NCBI GenBank assembly: GCA_034698045.1
Contig: JAQGAU010000414.1
Span: 1 to 28,594 of the forward strand
DNA from: Paramacrobiotus richtersi
Taxonomy: Eukaryota > Tardigrada > Eutardigrada > Parachela > Macrobiotidae
DNA length: 28,594 bases
Direction: 5' to 3'
In this document: one piece after another, positions 1 through 9,119 of the stretch
Layout: every line of letters starts with the position of its first letter
How positions within the stretch are numbered: position 1 is the first letter of the stretch
Program-made: the position numbers and the translations under genes
The notes under the pieces: model-generated
Database searches by the model: none
The model's input: the letters and a program-made list of their open reading frames with translations, nothing else
Told to the model about the DNA's origin: nothing

Positions 1-492
1 TCCAACGGATGATCCTGTATTTTCTTTAAATCACAAATTGACTGGCTGTTTTCTGTGGGATTTGTTTTCTGTTATTGCAGTATTTCTGGTTTCATTTATT
101 GGAAGTTTGGGTGTTGGGCAAGAAGCCATTCATCTACGAATGGCCCTGCTGGGCGAATGTACCAGAGGAATAAATTTGTTGTTGTTGCAGTGCCATAGTA
201 CAACCGAATTTAAAGAGATGCCCTATCTCTCTTCAGTTGTGCTATGGCAGTGCTCGTTCAGCATCACCGGCAGCGGAGTGGTAGAATCAGCGATAATGTA
301 TACTCCATGTGGCAGAAACAACAAAAACCTCGAAGTATAGATATCTTGATCTTTCACGCGAGCGACAATACTTGCACAAAGGAACAAAACATGAGTTTCA
401 ACGAAAAGCGCTAAAGAAGGAAAAAAAACAACAGCGCAAAACCACGCGTATAGTACTTAGTGTTCCGGTTCATGTTCAGTCATCTTCTGCAG
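1..492. other. Upstream region without a resolved gene
   Basis: No confident coding exon was found here. The stretch should hold the N-terminal exons or an intron of the astacin gene that becomes clear from 493. A degenerate piece around 350-400 has a weak resemblance to the astacin exon that precedes the zinc exon (a Cys after Asn-Thr, then Arg/Lys-rich sequence), but the match is short and the frame breaks, so I do not call it. The hairpin at 191-249 is listed separately. Confidence 0.5.
191..249 (+). ncRNA. Imperfect RNA hairpin, pre-miRNA-like
   Basis: The arms beginning TGCCATAGTACAACC and ending GTTGTGCTATGGCA pair over about 18 positions, with one G-U pair and one C/A mismatch. After a small asymmetric bulge the stem resumes as AGAGAT/ATCTCT around a 5-base loop. 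The size (about 59 nt), two-part stem and short loop fit a microRNA precursor. A small foldback transposon remnant is the main alternative. It lies upstream of the astacin exons, probably in an intron. No expression or conservation evidence is available. Confidence 0.4.
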
Positions 493-1006
493 ATGTACAT
501 CCAGTATTGGGCACACTGGTGGAGCGCAGATCGTCAATCTGGCATCCGGCTGTCTTGATGAACATGGGTCAGTCCACCACGTGTTAATGCATGTGCTTGG
601 ATTCTACCATGAGCAATCTCGATTGGATCGCGACAGTTTCATCACAATCAACTTTGACAACATCGATCCAGGTGCGCTTAGAATGGCTGTTTCGAGGGTA
701 GTAACTGGGCCGGTACATCGGTAGGTACGAAATCGTCTGTATATAGGTATATGTATGTTGCAGCCGACAGAACGCAGTTTGACAAACGTAACGGAGAGAC
801 TTATGGACTATCATACGATCTTGAATCTGTCATGCACTACAAATACAATGCGTTTGCCAAAAATCCTGACGAACCAACCATAATTCCAATAACCCCGCGA
901 TCCAAAATGGGACAAAAGAAAAACCTCAGTTTTCTGGATGTTGTACGGATTCAACGGCGTTTCAGATGCAGTTTACCAACCGCATTTAGCTCACAGTCAT
1001 CCGATG
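493..1006 (+). CDS. Astacin domain exons, catalytic Glu replaced
   Basis: These are two exons, 493-671 and 764-1006, joined by a phase-1 intron (exon end ATCCAG, acceptor TTGCAG). Astacins are secreted zinc endopeptidases with the motif HExxHxxGxxHE and a Met-turn SxMHY. Here the zinc-binding histidines (codons 578-580, 590-592, 608-610), the Gly, the following Glu and the Met-turn SVMHY are all present. The codon after the first His is GTG (Val, 581-583) instead of Glu. The acceptor falls just before the Cys codon in phase 2, the same place as in the two other astacin copies of this window. The exon ends in phase 1 before GTAAGC at 1007. The product is either a non-catalytic pseudoprotease or a decaying copy. 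Confidence 0.85.
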
Positions 1007-4000
1007 GTAAGCGATAATCATATCGTACTCTAGATTTAAAACACGCTCGGCCTCCCCGTATTATCAAAATTCAGCTAAACAACAAGCGAAACTGAAAAGA
1101 GCTATCATAATATTCGGATTCTCCATAGTCGAAAACCCCGTCACATGATATTTGTTATCATACCAGCTCCTCCAATGCGGCGAACAAATAGAAACCAAAT
1201 TCGGCCGATCCTTTTCAAGGTCACCTTGAAACGAATATACAACCGTTACCGTTGATGAGAAAACATTACAAACCATTTCATAATTTCAACACCAATTCAA
1301 TCTGTGTAAAATCGCGGTGTTTCCATAATTTTCGCTAGAATGCCAAAGCGAGAAAATTCTCAGCGTATCAACATATTTTAACCGCAAACCAGAAAATATG
1401 TTTCTAGCAAATTATTAGAGCTTGTGAAAATTCACCAGCTTTTCCAAAGGATTTTTGCAGAATATTACTTGTCCAATTTAAAACCCAAATCAATAAAAAA
1501 AAGATGTACCAAAATGTTCGAATATTCGAGCACATCGTGACAAATCTTATTTAATTTTTGTGAAAATATTAATATTCACTTATAAACCAGATATTAACAT
1601 GTGCGCTTAGCTGACCAAAATAAACAGAGTAAAAAGCTATTTTTTGGCTATGCTCGCCCAGATAAAAAACGTAAACAAAAATAGCAGTAAGTTCCGATCG
1701 AAGCAAAGAAGTAAATTCATGATTCCCGGACCCCAGAAGATACATTCGGGACAAATGTTTGGATCTGTAGGCCATAAACGGTCTCCTGTAAAAGGGTCTG
1801 GGTGAAACTGAACGTCTGGGGGCACCCGACAAGTGTCCGGACGTAGCTGCAGTTACCAACTCGGCACTGGCAAAAGTGTGCGGGCGAAGTTGATCGTAAT
1901 TAGGGCACCCGGAACAGTCGGCGGTTGCGACGGTTGCGAACCGTCGATCAAACCAAAAGGTCGTCTCGGAGCTGAAATACTGAGCAGGGTGGTCTTATCA
2001 GAAGAGAATTCAAACATCCTCTTTTCGATAATAACAAAATTCCAAGTCAATGTCCTCGCACATCAGCTACCGATGACCAAGAAACAGTTAACGAATAAAT
2101 TTTACTAAAAGCCATAAAGCGGAAAGAGTGACTAACTCATGTCTGCAGCCGACAATCAACTCGAAAACGTTCCTAACCGCCGATCAAACTGAGCGATCGT
2201 ATGTGACAGACTAAGGGGCGACAATTCCGAAGGTCGACATAATTATTATGCCTAGTCACGAAAAGCTATATGCCAACCGAAACAGTTCAAAGGTCATCCG
2301 GACCTTTTTTTCGGAGTTTAGTAGCTAACCCGTTTTATCCGGGCACTGTTCCGGACCCAAAAGATTGCCAGTTTCATCCGTATACTTCGTACTTTGCCGA
2401 GTGACGTCAAAGAACCAGTTCATCCAGATGGTGATGAACAAGCGCGGTAAACAGACAGATCGAGTCAGCCGAGAATTTTATCAACCGGCGCACGTAATAT
2501 GTCCATGTAAAACAGATTCTCAGCTGGTGGCACTCGCCCCTTGGCAAGTGTCCGGATGATACCGATTACCAACTGAATATCAGGTTCTCGAATCGGTTTT
2601 GAATATGGATCTGAAAAAACCCTGCGGCGGCAGCCGAAGGTATTTCTTGTACTATATTATAATGCAATAATAGCGTAGAACAGATCATTCGGGTTCGATA
2701 GTTCCCAGCAGTACATGCAAAATTTGGTAATTTTTCATGTGCTGAAGTCAGTGCAATGTAAGCTGTCTACGGTAGGTTCTTATCACATGTTACAGACTTC
2801 TGGTACCAATGGTTATTGCGTCTACAGATAAGCGTGCCCATAGAAGGGACTGCGTAACTGCCGACGCTCTCTCTCTCAGCAAAGACCCAAAGCAACGATA
2901 ATCATCAGAATCCGCAGCAGAAGACGTCCGCACAGAATCAACACAAAAACCAACACCGGAATTACCACAACAACTCACTACGAAACCAACCCCGGAATCA
3001 ACACAACAACCCGCTACGAAACCAACCCCGGAATCAACACAACAACCCAGTACGAAAAAAACCCCGGAATCAACACAACAACCCGCTACGAAACCAATTA
3101 CGGAATCAACACAACAGCCCACTACGAAATCACCGCGAGAAGAACGAAAATCTGTGGCAAACGACCGCATTGGCATAGGGTCGTTGTGCTCGCAAGGTAA
3201 CCTAATAACATAGAAATTCTTACTTCTATTTAGGGTCTTGCCATAACCTAAAACAGCTGCCATAGCCATTCTTTGTTACGTCACGGCCAAGGGTAGTTCG
3301 TAGCCAGCAGCAAAGAGGCTGACCACTGTTTGTTGACATCCTTTCAGTCAGATCAAACAAATCACAGAATCCGCGCTGTCGTAAATTTGCAGCTCTTTCT
3401 TACAGTGGACTACGCGACTGTCATTTTGATTGTCTGTAATTTTATTTTGCGTATAGGATTTTAGTACAAACTGTACGAGATTACAAACTTTCCCGCGTAC
3501 CAAAATCACACGTAGTACACACCAATCCATCTGTGTGTAGCGTGTCCCTGTATGTTTAACAGTCATTTTGGGAGCAAATCAGTCTCTGGAGAAGAACAAG
3601 AATTATTACTCCACATCGAAGACATTCCGTTTTATCCTGCAAGATGATAATAATTTGGTGTTGTACCGCGAATGTGACGGACATGCGGTCTTCGCAACCG
3701 AAACACACAACGTCCAAGCACCCACCAGGGCGACGTTGCAGAATGATGGGCATTTTATTCTCTTCTATAACGAGTCTACAGAATCTCTTTGGGGTACGGA
3801 AACGTGGGGATATAAAGATTCGCAAATGTGCCTAGCCGATTCTGGATACTTCTACCTGTGTAGTCCGCAACGAGGATGCTACTGGAAATCCGAGAGTCAC
3901 CACACTCATGAATGCAATGCGACTTCTAACTATCTCCCCCAAAGCCGATTCAAATACAATGGTATGACAGAAAGCCATGAGTATCTGTGAACACATCAGT

Positions 4001-4646
4001 GTTCACTCTAAGTAAACTTCTGTGTGAGCTGGATTGAGATCATCTTCTGTAATCGTAAAACAGTTAAACGGGCATATCTTTATCTGCTTTGTGATACTTG
4101 TTAACGTACAAGATTGAAGCGTGCTAAGGTCTTTAGATGTAACTTATGTAAGTAAAATCGTTCGGTTTTAACTTTTTGTCCGAGATGTTCTAGACGATGT
4201 TCATAGTGACAAGCGTCGATAAATTTTGAAAAGCAGTAAAATGAATGTATGACCAGTTATCGTCTTTTGTAGTTGTTGCCAAGGCCGGTGAGAATATCAA
4301 GGGTGAGAGAGAGCAGTATTCCCCGAACGGAGAATTCTACTTGCAGAAATTCAAATCATCCTTCGTTGTTTGGCGCGATTGTGACCACCGACAAGGATTC
4401 CACGCCGCACTGCCAAAAAACGAAGAAGCCCTTTACATGAAAGTGCAGTATAATGGCGACCTGGTCTTCTCTGGGGATAGTGAGCCACTGTGGAGTTCCC
4501 ACACTTGGGATCCACCTCGTGCAGGTGCTGAGCTACGCTTGTATGATGACGGTTTCCTTTATTTGTGCCAGAAGGATGGTTGCTATTGGCAGTCTAGCGG
4601 TTTCTTGGACACCTGCAAAGAGCCGGCACCCGTGCTATTCCTTTGA
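493..4646 (+). CDS. Astacin metalloprotease - repeat stalk - double bulb-lectin gene (5' end not found)
   Basis: The proposed exons are 493-671, 764-1006, 2909-3196, 3563-3961 and 4273-4646. The first follows CTGCAG and encodes the astacin signature: Cys, IGHTGG, ASGCLDEHGS, then [15 protein letters not shown]. The second holds the Met-turn SVMHY and the family's C-terminal region. The third is a Thr/Pro/Gln-rich stalk. The last two are bulb-type lectin domains. All four junctions after 671 are phase 1 and keep one open frame from 493 to the stop at 4644-4646. This supports one multidomain secreted protein, but the 1.9-kb intron (1007-2908) is bridged only by phase compatibility, so two separate genes are possible. 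The zinc motif has Val where astacins have the catalytic Glu, so the protease is probably inactive. N-terminal exons (signal peptide, propeptide) are missing or lie outside the window. Confidence 0.6.
1007..2908 (+). other. Long presumed intron between astacin and stalk exons
   Basis: It starts with GTAAGC and ends with AATCATCAG. The interior is AT-rich from 1290 to 1620 with no plus-strand exon I can support. A minus-strand open stretch around 1637-1850 is listed separately. Confidence 0.4.
1637..1850 (-). CDS. Possible minus-strand exon, Cys/Pro-rich, unrecognised
   Basis: Read on the minus strand from just after a CTGCAG (acceptor-like), the frame runs RPDTC, VPPDVQFHPDPFTGDRL, then NICPECIFWGPG, followed by a hydrophobic tail and a stop at 1637-1639. 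The Cys/Pro/Asp-rich composition looks more like protein than chance. A diverged relative lies on the same strand at about 2310-2560, sharing HPDTC and a later TGN...PEQCPD pattern and the same flanking bases, but it is broken by stops. I recognise no family. It sits within the presumed intron of the astacin-lectin gene. Confidence 0.22.
2909..3196 (+). CDS. Thr/Pro/Gln-rich stalk exon
   Basis: It is open in one frame from AATCATCAG to the donor AAGGTAACC. The protein begins SAAEDVRTESTQKPTPE and continues as about five copies of a 12-residue unit of the form QQPATKPTPEST, then ends KSVANDRIGIGSLCSQ. Mucin-like Thr/Pro repeats usually act as extended, O-glycosylated linkers between extracellular domains. 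Both ends are phase 1, so the exon can be gained or lost without shifting the frame. The minus strand here is also open (a Cys/Val/Gly-rich 159-residue frame), which is a by-product of the repeat. Confidence 0.6.
2971..3130 (+). repeat. 36-bp coding tandem repeat
   Basis: About four and a half units of 36 bp start at 2971, 3007, 3043, 3079 and 3115, each of the form CAACCCGCTACGAAACC followed by a CCGGAATCAACACAA-type ending. Units differ at a few bases and none changes the reading frame. It encodes the stalk repeats. Confidence 0.85.
3197..3562 (+). other. Presumed intron between stalk and lectin
   Basis: It runs from GTAACC to TTTAACAG. I see nothing else in it. Confidence 0.4.
3563..3961 (+). 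CDS. Bulb-type lectin domain exon 1
   Basis: The acceptor AACAG at 3558-3562 gives a phase-1 start and the frame begins with ILGANQSLEKNKNYYS. The mannose-binding motif of bulb-type lectins, QxDxNxVxY, is present exactly as QDDNNLVLY (codons 3640-3666). Two weaker repeats follow (LQNDGHFILFY, then ADSGYFYLC with GCYW), as expected for the three-fold beta-prism. The frame can run to a stop at 3988-3990 or splice at GGTATGAC after 3961 (phase 1) into the second lectin exon. The domain binds carbohydrate, typically mannose. It is common in plants and scattered in animals. Confidence 0.8.
4273..4646 (+). CDS. Bulb-type lectin domain exon 2 (terminal)
   Basis: It follows the acceptor TTTTGTAG in phase 1 and ends at the TGA at 4644-4646. 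The sequence opens VVAKAGENIKGE, then YSPNGEFYLQ, VVWRDCDHRQGF, YNGDLVF, LWSSHTWDP and LRLYDDGFLYLC with GCYW. The spacing of these elements follows lectin exon 1, so the two are tandem duplicates. The strict QxDxNxVxY is degenerate in each repeat, so sugar binding by this copy is doubtful. An AATAAA lies at 5134-5139. Confidence 0.75.
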
Positions 4647-5064
4647 CATTACCGAACAAGTCGCATTTAATGGGACAAAGCGTCGCACGTCACCAGATAC
4701 GGTATCAGCGGTACCGGTATTATGTACCACGGTACCCGGAATATTAGCAATTTAGCAGTAGTCGTACCTCGAAGCAGTTGTTTAAAACAATTTGTGAAGA
4801 CTTTGTAAGCCTCTTAAACCGCTTTGAATCAGCTGTGTTTCGAAGCCTGGTAATTTTCGGAATGTAACTATGACACATAAACATGCAGTACGGTCTGTAC
4901 CATACCATGTTGATAGGGCAAGTATTGTTTCCACCTGCTTAATTCCCTAGCATCGTTTGGATTAGACTGCAGAACTCCCGAAATTCGGGAGTCGACAGTA
5001 ACATTTCAGAATTAAACTTAGCTGTACTAATCAGGATACAGATCACTGATATGGTTTGATTTCA

Positions 5065-5070
5065 TTTATT
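5065..5070 (-). terminator. Candidate poly(A) signal of the receptor gene
   Basis: AATAAA on the minus strand, about 150 bases past the stop at 5220. Confidence 0.4.
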
Positions 5071-5133
5071 CCAAAAGCTATTAATTTCTGTGGTTTGAAC
5101 TCTTTTCCTTTTGTGTACGTTGCTGAACAGGGC

Positions 5134-5139
5134 AATAAA
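5134..5139 (+). terminator. Candidate poly(A) signal of the astacin-lectin gene
   Basis: This is the first good AATAAA after the stop at 4646, about 490 bases downstream. Confidence 0.35.
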
Positions 5140-5219
5140 TTTAGTCGAGTCCGACCTAGCTTTATTGCAGCGTTTTGTCAAACGAAAAGTGGGGAACGAT
5201 CGATCTGAACCAAAAACTA

Positions 5220-7277
5220 TCATTCAGTCTTTCCGACCAAATCATTACGTTTTAGCATTGCCCAGGATATTTCAAAGAGGAAGGTCAGCAATGAAAATCC
5301 AGTGCAGCAAAGATATACATTAAACAGTCTAGACAGTCTAGGCAACAGTAACGCCGTGTCCTTTCCCACGTTGCGTTGTGTGGACCAGGCTTCGTGCTTA
5401 TATGACATCGTTTTATGAATGTCCAGTAGATGATTTGGAATTCCAGCCGCCGACAACCTCATCATCCTGAAATGCGAAATATGTTACTTGAGATCGCAAA
5501 CAAGTTGTGCAGAGGTTGTCGATGAAAAAAACACACAATATAAACAGGAATGCACGCTTTTTATATACCGGGATGCGATCGGTTTTATCAACCCGCTTTG
5601 TGTCTGCAGTTGAAAGACCGATATCCAACGGTGAATCCCCAAATCAAAGGCAGGAGCTATGCCTCGCTGTCTGCACTTATCGTCTGAATTCCTGCACACC
5701 ACCGCGTATTTCTGTTTCGTATCGTTAATCGCAGTATCCATGAGTGTTGTGTCAAGAGTAGTATTGAAAATGATGCGTCTGGATTTCAGGTCCTTTAGGG
5801 ATTCGGAATCAAATATATCGGCTGGCCGCGACATAATCTGAAAGTCTAACGCGAGAAAGCTGCTTTGGGAGTCGAACGGTAGTTTGTTAAAACTGGCACT
5901 CAAACTAGCCGTTAGTGAAGTAACGACAACCGTCGATATGATAATCATCCGAAGCAGCCAAAACAAGATCAAGAAACGGTATGATGTTATGGAAGAAGGT
6001 GGCAGAAATCCAACTAAACCTGTAAAACTCCATCGCTATTATACAGTAAATCAGTAATTATACTAAACTCCAGTAGCGTACCTGCATCCGAGACGGTATG
6101 GACGACTCGATGAAGAGCTTTCCACGATATACACTTCCAGGAACGAGCCCCAGAGAAAGTATACTCATCAAAGGCGTGTATCGCCCATAAAACCATGACA
6201 GAAAGTAGACCAACCGCGACTATTGCCATCCAGACATCCAAGTCGAAACTGCCAGTAACGCCGTCCAGTACCGATGCGAGACTCTCGCGCGCATGAGACT
6301 TATGCACTGCGATCTGATATGTGTTGGTCTGGAATATCGGTACCATGGCAGACTGGGACAACCGGTCGGTGGTGATACTTAATGGGCGAACGGTGATATC
6401 GGCAAAACCGTCTTGTACATGTTCCGGTACGCCGCTACTCCAGTTGGATAATACTGGACGCCGGTCAGGCACAAATATTAGTCTATATAAAACACGCCTA
6501 TGGCGTGTTAAACGCTGTCTTAGTTTTCATCACCGCAGAGATGCGCAGCTTACCTAAAACCTGTGTTGAACGCAATGTCCTTTAGTAGCGAGATGGACAC
6601 ACCACAAAAGCAGAAGGATCCAACTGGGGACTCGTAGTTATGAGGGACGTCGTCACTCACGCTTACTATTAGACTCTCGGTCTCCACACTCATGTTTCGA
6701 ATATCCGTACAAATCCGATAAAAATGATCGCACTGCCCGAAACTAGCCACTGAAAGCTGCATTTCGCATTGCCGAAACAACCGAGAACTAGAAAAACGCA
6801 TTGCAAATCGGACCTCCAACTCCAGCGGCACCATACTGTATAGCGGTCGAAAACGGAGGCACCGTCTCGTGGGTGATGACTTAGCAGTTTCTATGGCATT
6901 ACAGCATTGGAACAAACCGCGCCCACAAAGACCAACAGTAAACATAAATGGGGGTAAAAATGTGCTTCCATGTACAAGCAACTAAACCTACAGGATACTT
7001 GTTTGCATGTGAAACGGTAAAGCCGTGTTGACTTAGGTATGCTTGTAAAGTTGAGAGGAGAAAGCTATACCTGAAGAATCACTGATATTTTTCGCTTTTG
7101 CTCCATAGCCCACCCGTCACCAGGCCGTAAATAAATTATATCACATTGAGTAGATATCAGTGGCCAAGCGCGTAGATGCCGCCGGTTCTTTACATAGTCC
7201 TGGCTCAGTCTAGACTCTGAACGGTTACCGTTCCTGTTTCCGCGGTTCATGACTGTAAGTCTGTAACCGGTTTTCAA
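5220..7277 (-). CDS. Ionotropic glutamate receptor family protein (N-terminus incomplete)
   Basis: Minus-strand exons in order are about 7277-7071, 6981-6554, 6482-6082, 6019-5488 and 5466-5220, and the phases agree at every junction. The second exon ends with CGVSISLLKDIAF, like the start of ligand-binding lobe S1. The third has DGFADITVRPLSITTDR, where family members bind the ligand carboxylate with the Arg of PLxIxxxR, then membrane segment M1 around WMAIVAVGLLSVMVLW. The fourth has a degenerate pore loop, M3 with SLTASLSA (compare SYTANLAA), then lobe S2. The last has M4 (VYLCCTGFSLLTFLFEI) and a short tail. It would be a ligand-gated cation channel of the plasma membrane. The first exon end and any amino-terminal domain were not located. 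A TAA lies in frame between the last two exons and is avoided only by assuming a 21-nt intron, so the gene may be a recent pseudogene. Confidence 0.7.
5467..5487 (-). other. 21-nt putative intron or nonsense codon
   Basis: On the minus strand this reads GTAACATATTTCGCATTTCAG: a GT-AG interval of 21 bases, divisible by three, whose second to fourth bases lie in an in-frame TAA. The frame is open on both sides. The partial copy at 16017-16265 has coding-like sequence of the same length here with no stop, which favours a nonsense mutation in this copy. A very short intron is the alternative. Confidence 0.35.
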
Positions 7278-8260
7278 GGATCCGTTTCTGGAGAGAACTG
7301 CAATAACCGGTTTTTAAAAATAGACACAAAATAAATCAGCGAATCTTTTCTTTATGTATTATTCATCCTTAATTTCAGTATTGAAACAGACATGCATCTG
7401 CACGTCTGAGAAACCACCAGAAATGCCATAAAGGCAACAGTACTTGATGGCGTATCGCCCGGGTACTGCAGGCCGAAAACCCAGAAACAGGAAAGCTGCC
7501 GTATGGCAGAAACATCACGCCGACTAAATATCAGAAAATCAGAAAGACGCGCACGACGCAGTCGTGCCGTCTGCAAAACCAAGAAATACGAAAGCAGCAG
7601 CCACGTCGTCACACACAACACCGCCGACATAAGGCGCACACACAACACACAGACGCAAACGAGACAGTACGCACTCCCGTGAGCGGGAGCGTACACCCTC
7701 GTCACAGTACGTATTTAGATCTCCGTGCAGCGGCATGTTGCGAGAATGGTGCCTAACGTCTAGCCATAACCCATGAGGTATACAGTGCCGTGTATCGACA
7801 ACCGCATATATCCACAAACGTATCTGCAACCAACACGAGCGGTATGCCGGATCTCCATGGGTTCAAAGTCAGCTCGTCAGGTCGTCGCCTCTATCCAGAC
7901 TAGGTGGTTCTCGTACTGCTGGAACATTTGCCGAAATAAGAGCGCGGTGTAGCTTAAGTTCGCAAAAATCTGCTGGAACTGCGAACAAGTGCAGGAATAG
8001 CTCGCTGTTCCATGTTGTTGTGTGTCTGCAACGTAGCTCGCACATGCAAACATGACTTACACAACAAACACGTAAACTGCCAGGCACAACGTGGATGTAA
8101 CGTTTGACTGCCGTTTAATGGCCTTAGCATACACCAGTGACCCTATGTGCGAGCTATAATTTGTATCTCCGTGAACAGTAGTTGCTTTGGGGCACACTTC
8201 AATGGATCAAGACTTCTGAAAACTAGCATAGTAGATGGCATATCATAGTAGATCTAATAG

Positions 8261-8521
8261 GAGCAACTACCGGCTTCGTACAGGAAATACGGAATAAAGA
8301 GTAAAGAAAACGATTTCTCTGTACTCGTTACTGAAATTTCTTCGTCTTCAGCCAAGGTAGTTGTAACAGAACAAAAAGCTACTGCAACGTTCATGCACCG
8401 TGTTACTTGGGATGATGGCAAAACTGTAGCAAGCAGTTTCGCGACGATTGCTGCTTACTTCGCTCCACAGTGTACGCTACATTATGTGGCCAAGATACGC
8501 TTACTCAAAAAAAAAAAATAA
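8261..8521 (+). CDS. Unrecognised 86-codon open frame, possible exon
   Basis: It is open between a TAG at 8258 and a TAA at 8519-8521. The translation has a protein-like middle, SSSAKVVVTEQKATATF and HRVTWDDGKTVASSFATIAA, and ends in four Lys from a 12-base A run. There is no start Met near the beginning and no clear splice sites. I recognise no family. It could be an exon of a gene not otherwise visible, or chance. Confidence 0.18.
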   Translation, partial: EQLPASYRKYGIKSKENDFSVLVTEISSSSAKVVVTEQKATATFMHRVTWDDGKTVASSFATIAAYFAPQCTLHYVAKIRLLKKKK

Positions 8522-9119
8522 CGGCGAGACTGTCTTCAGCTTCTAGAGCAGCAGCATTCGCAGTAGCATCAACAAGTTCTTCAGCAGCTTCAAAATGGTA
8601 GCCGAAAGATCGCAACAGCAGTTCTAGCGGAACAGACACAGGCACGCATGATTCAGCAGTGGATAAAGTGTTGAAGTAGTACGATGAGTTACGCAATGTC
8701 ACCCCACTGGGATTTCCGTACTGTTCATTTGGAATTTAAGTACGTACTACAGTACTACAGTGCATGTAGTAATCTCGAGACTGCCATATACCACAGTACC
8801 AAATAGATAAAATGCTTTGAATAGCTCTAGTAACTAGTTCAGTGCTCATGATTGGTAAAACTCACAACAACAATTTAACGGTAATAGAAATTTCTGTGCT
8901 TGCTGCAGCTTAATACTGGTGTATAAATGCGAATTATTTACTTGTACGTTGCTCGTTTATACTGATCAAATAGATCCGCATAAGTACTGATGCCGGGAAG
9001 ACAATAACGGCACGTGCATCGTACCGAAGCAACCTGTGTTTGAATATGGGAGCTAGCGGATGATCGTGTTCTGGCACGGTACACAGCGGCCAGTTTACAA
9101 AAACAACTACGTACTTATC

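Larger units (their letters stand above)
4647..5219. other. Shared 3' flank of two convergent genes
   Basis: This is non-coding. It holds an AATAAA for the upstream plus-strand gene (5134-5139) and a minus-strand AATAAA (plus TTTATT, 5065-5070) for the receptor gene. A perfect 9-bp inverted repeat, ACTCCCGAA / TTCGGGAGT, is centred at 4983. The two 3' ends would overlap. Confidence 0.45.

Noticed and set aside
38-340. 100-codon plus-strand frame at the left edge
   Set aside because: No family resemblance; it runs through the hairpin and an apparent acceptor site, so it is more likely intronic.
2790-3269. 159-codon minus-strand frame rich in GCCVDS repeats
   Set aside because: It is the reverse of the plus-strand stalk repeat, whose frame has matching splice phases with its neighbours; the minus frame is a by-product of the 36-bp periodicity.
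7352-8087. Several minus-strand frames of 70-117 codons
   Set aside because: Cys/Val/Arg-rich composition typical of chance frames, no splice continuity with the receptor gene, no recognised motif.
8501-8520. Run of 12 A as a possible retroposon tail
   Set aside because: No element body or target duplication was found next to it.
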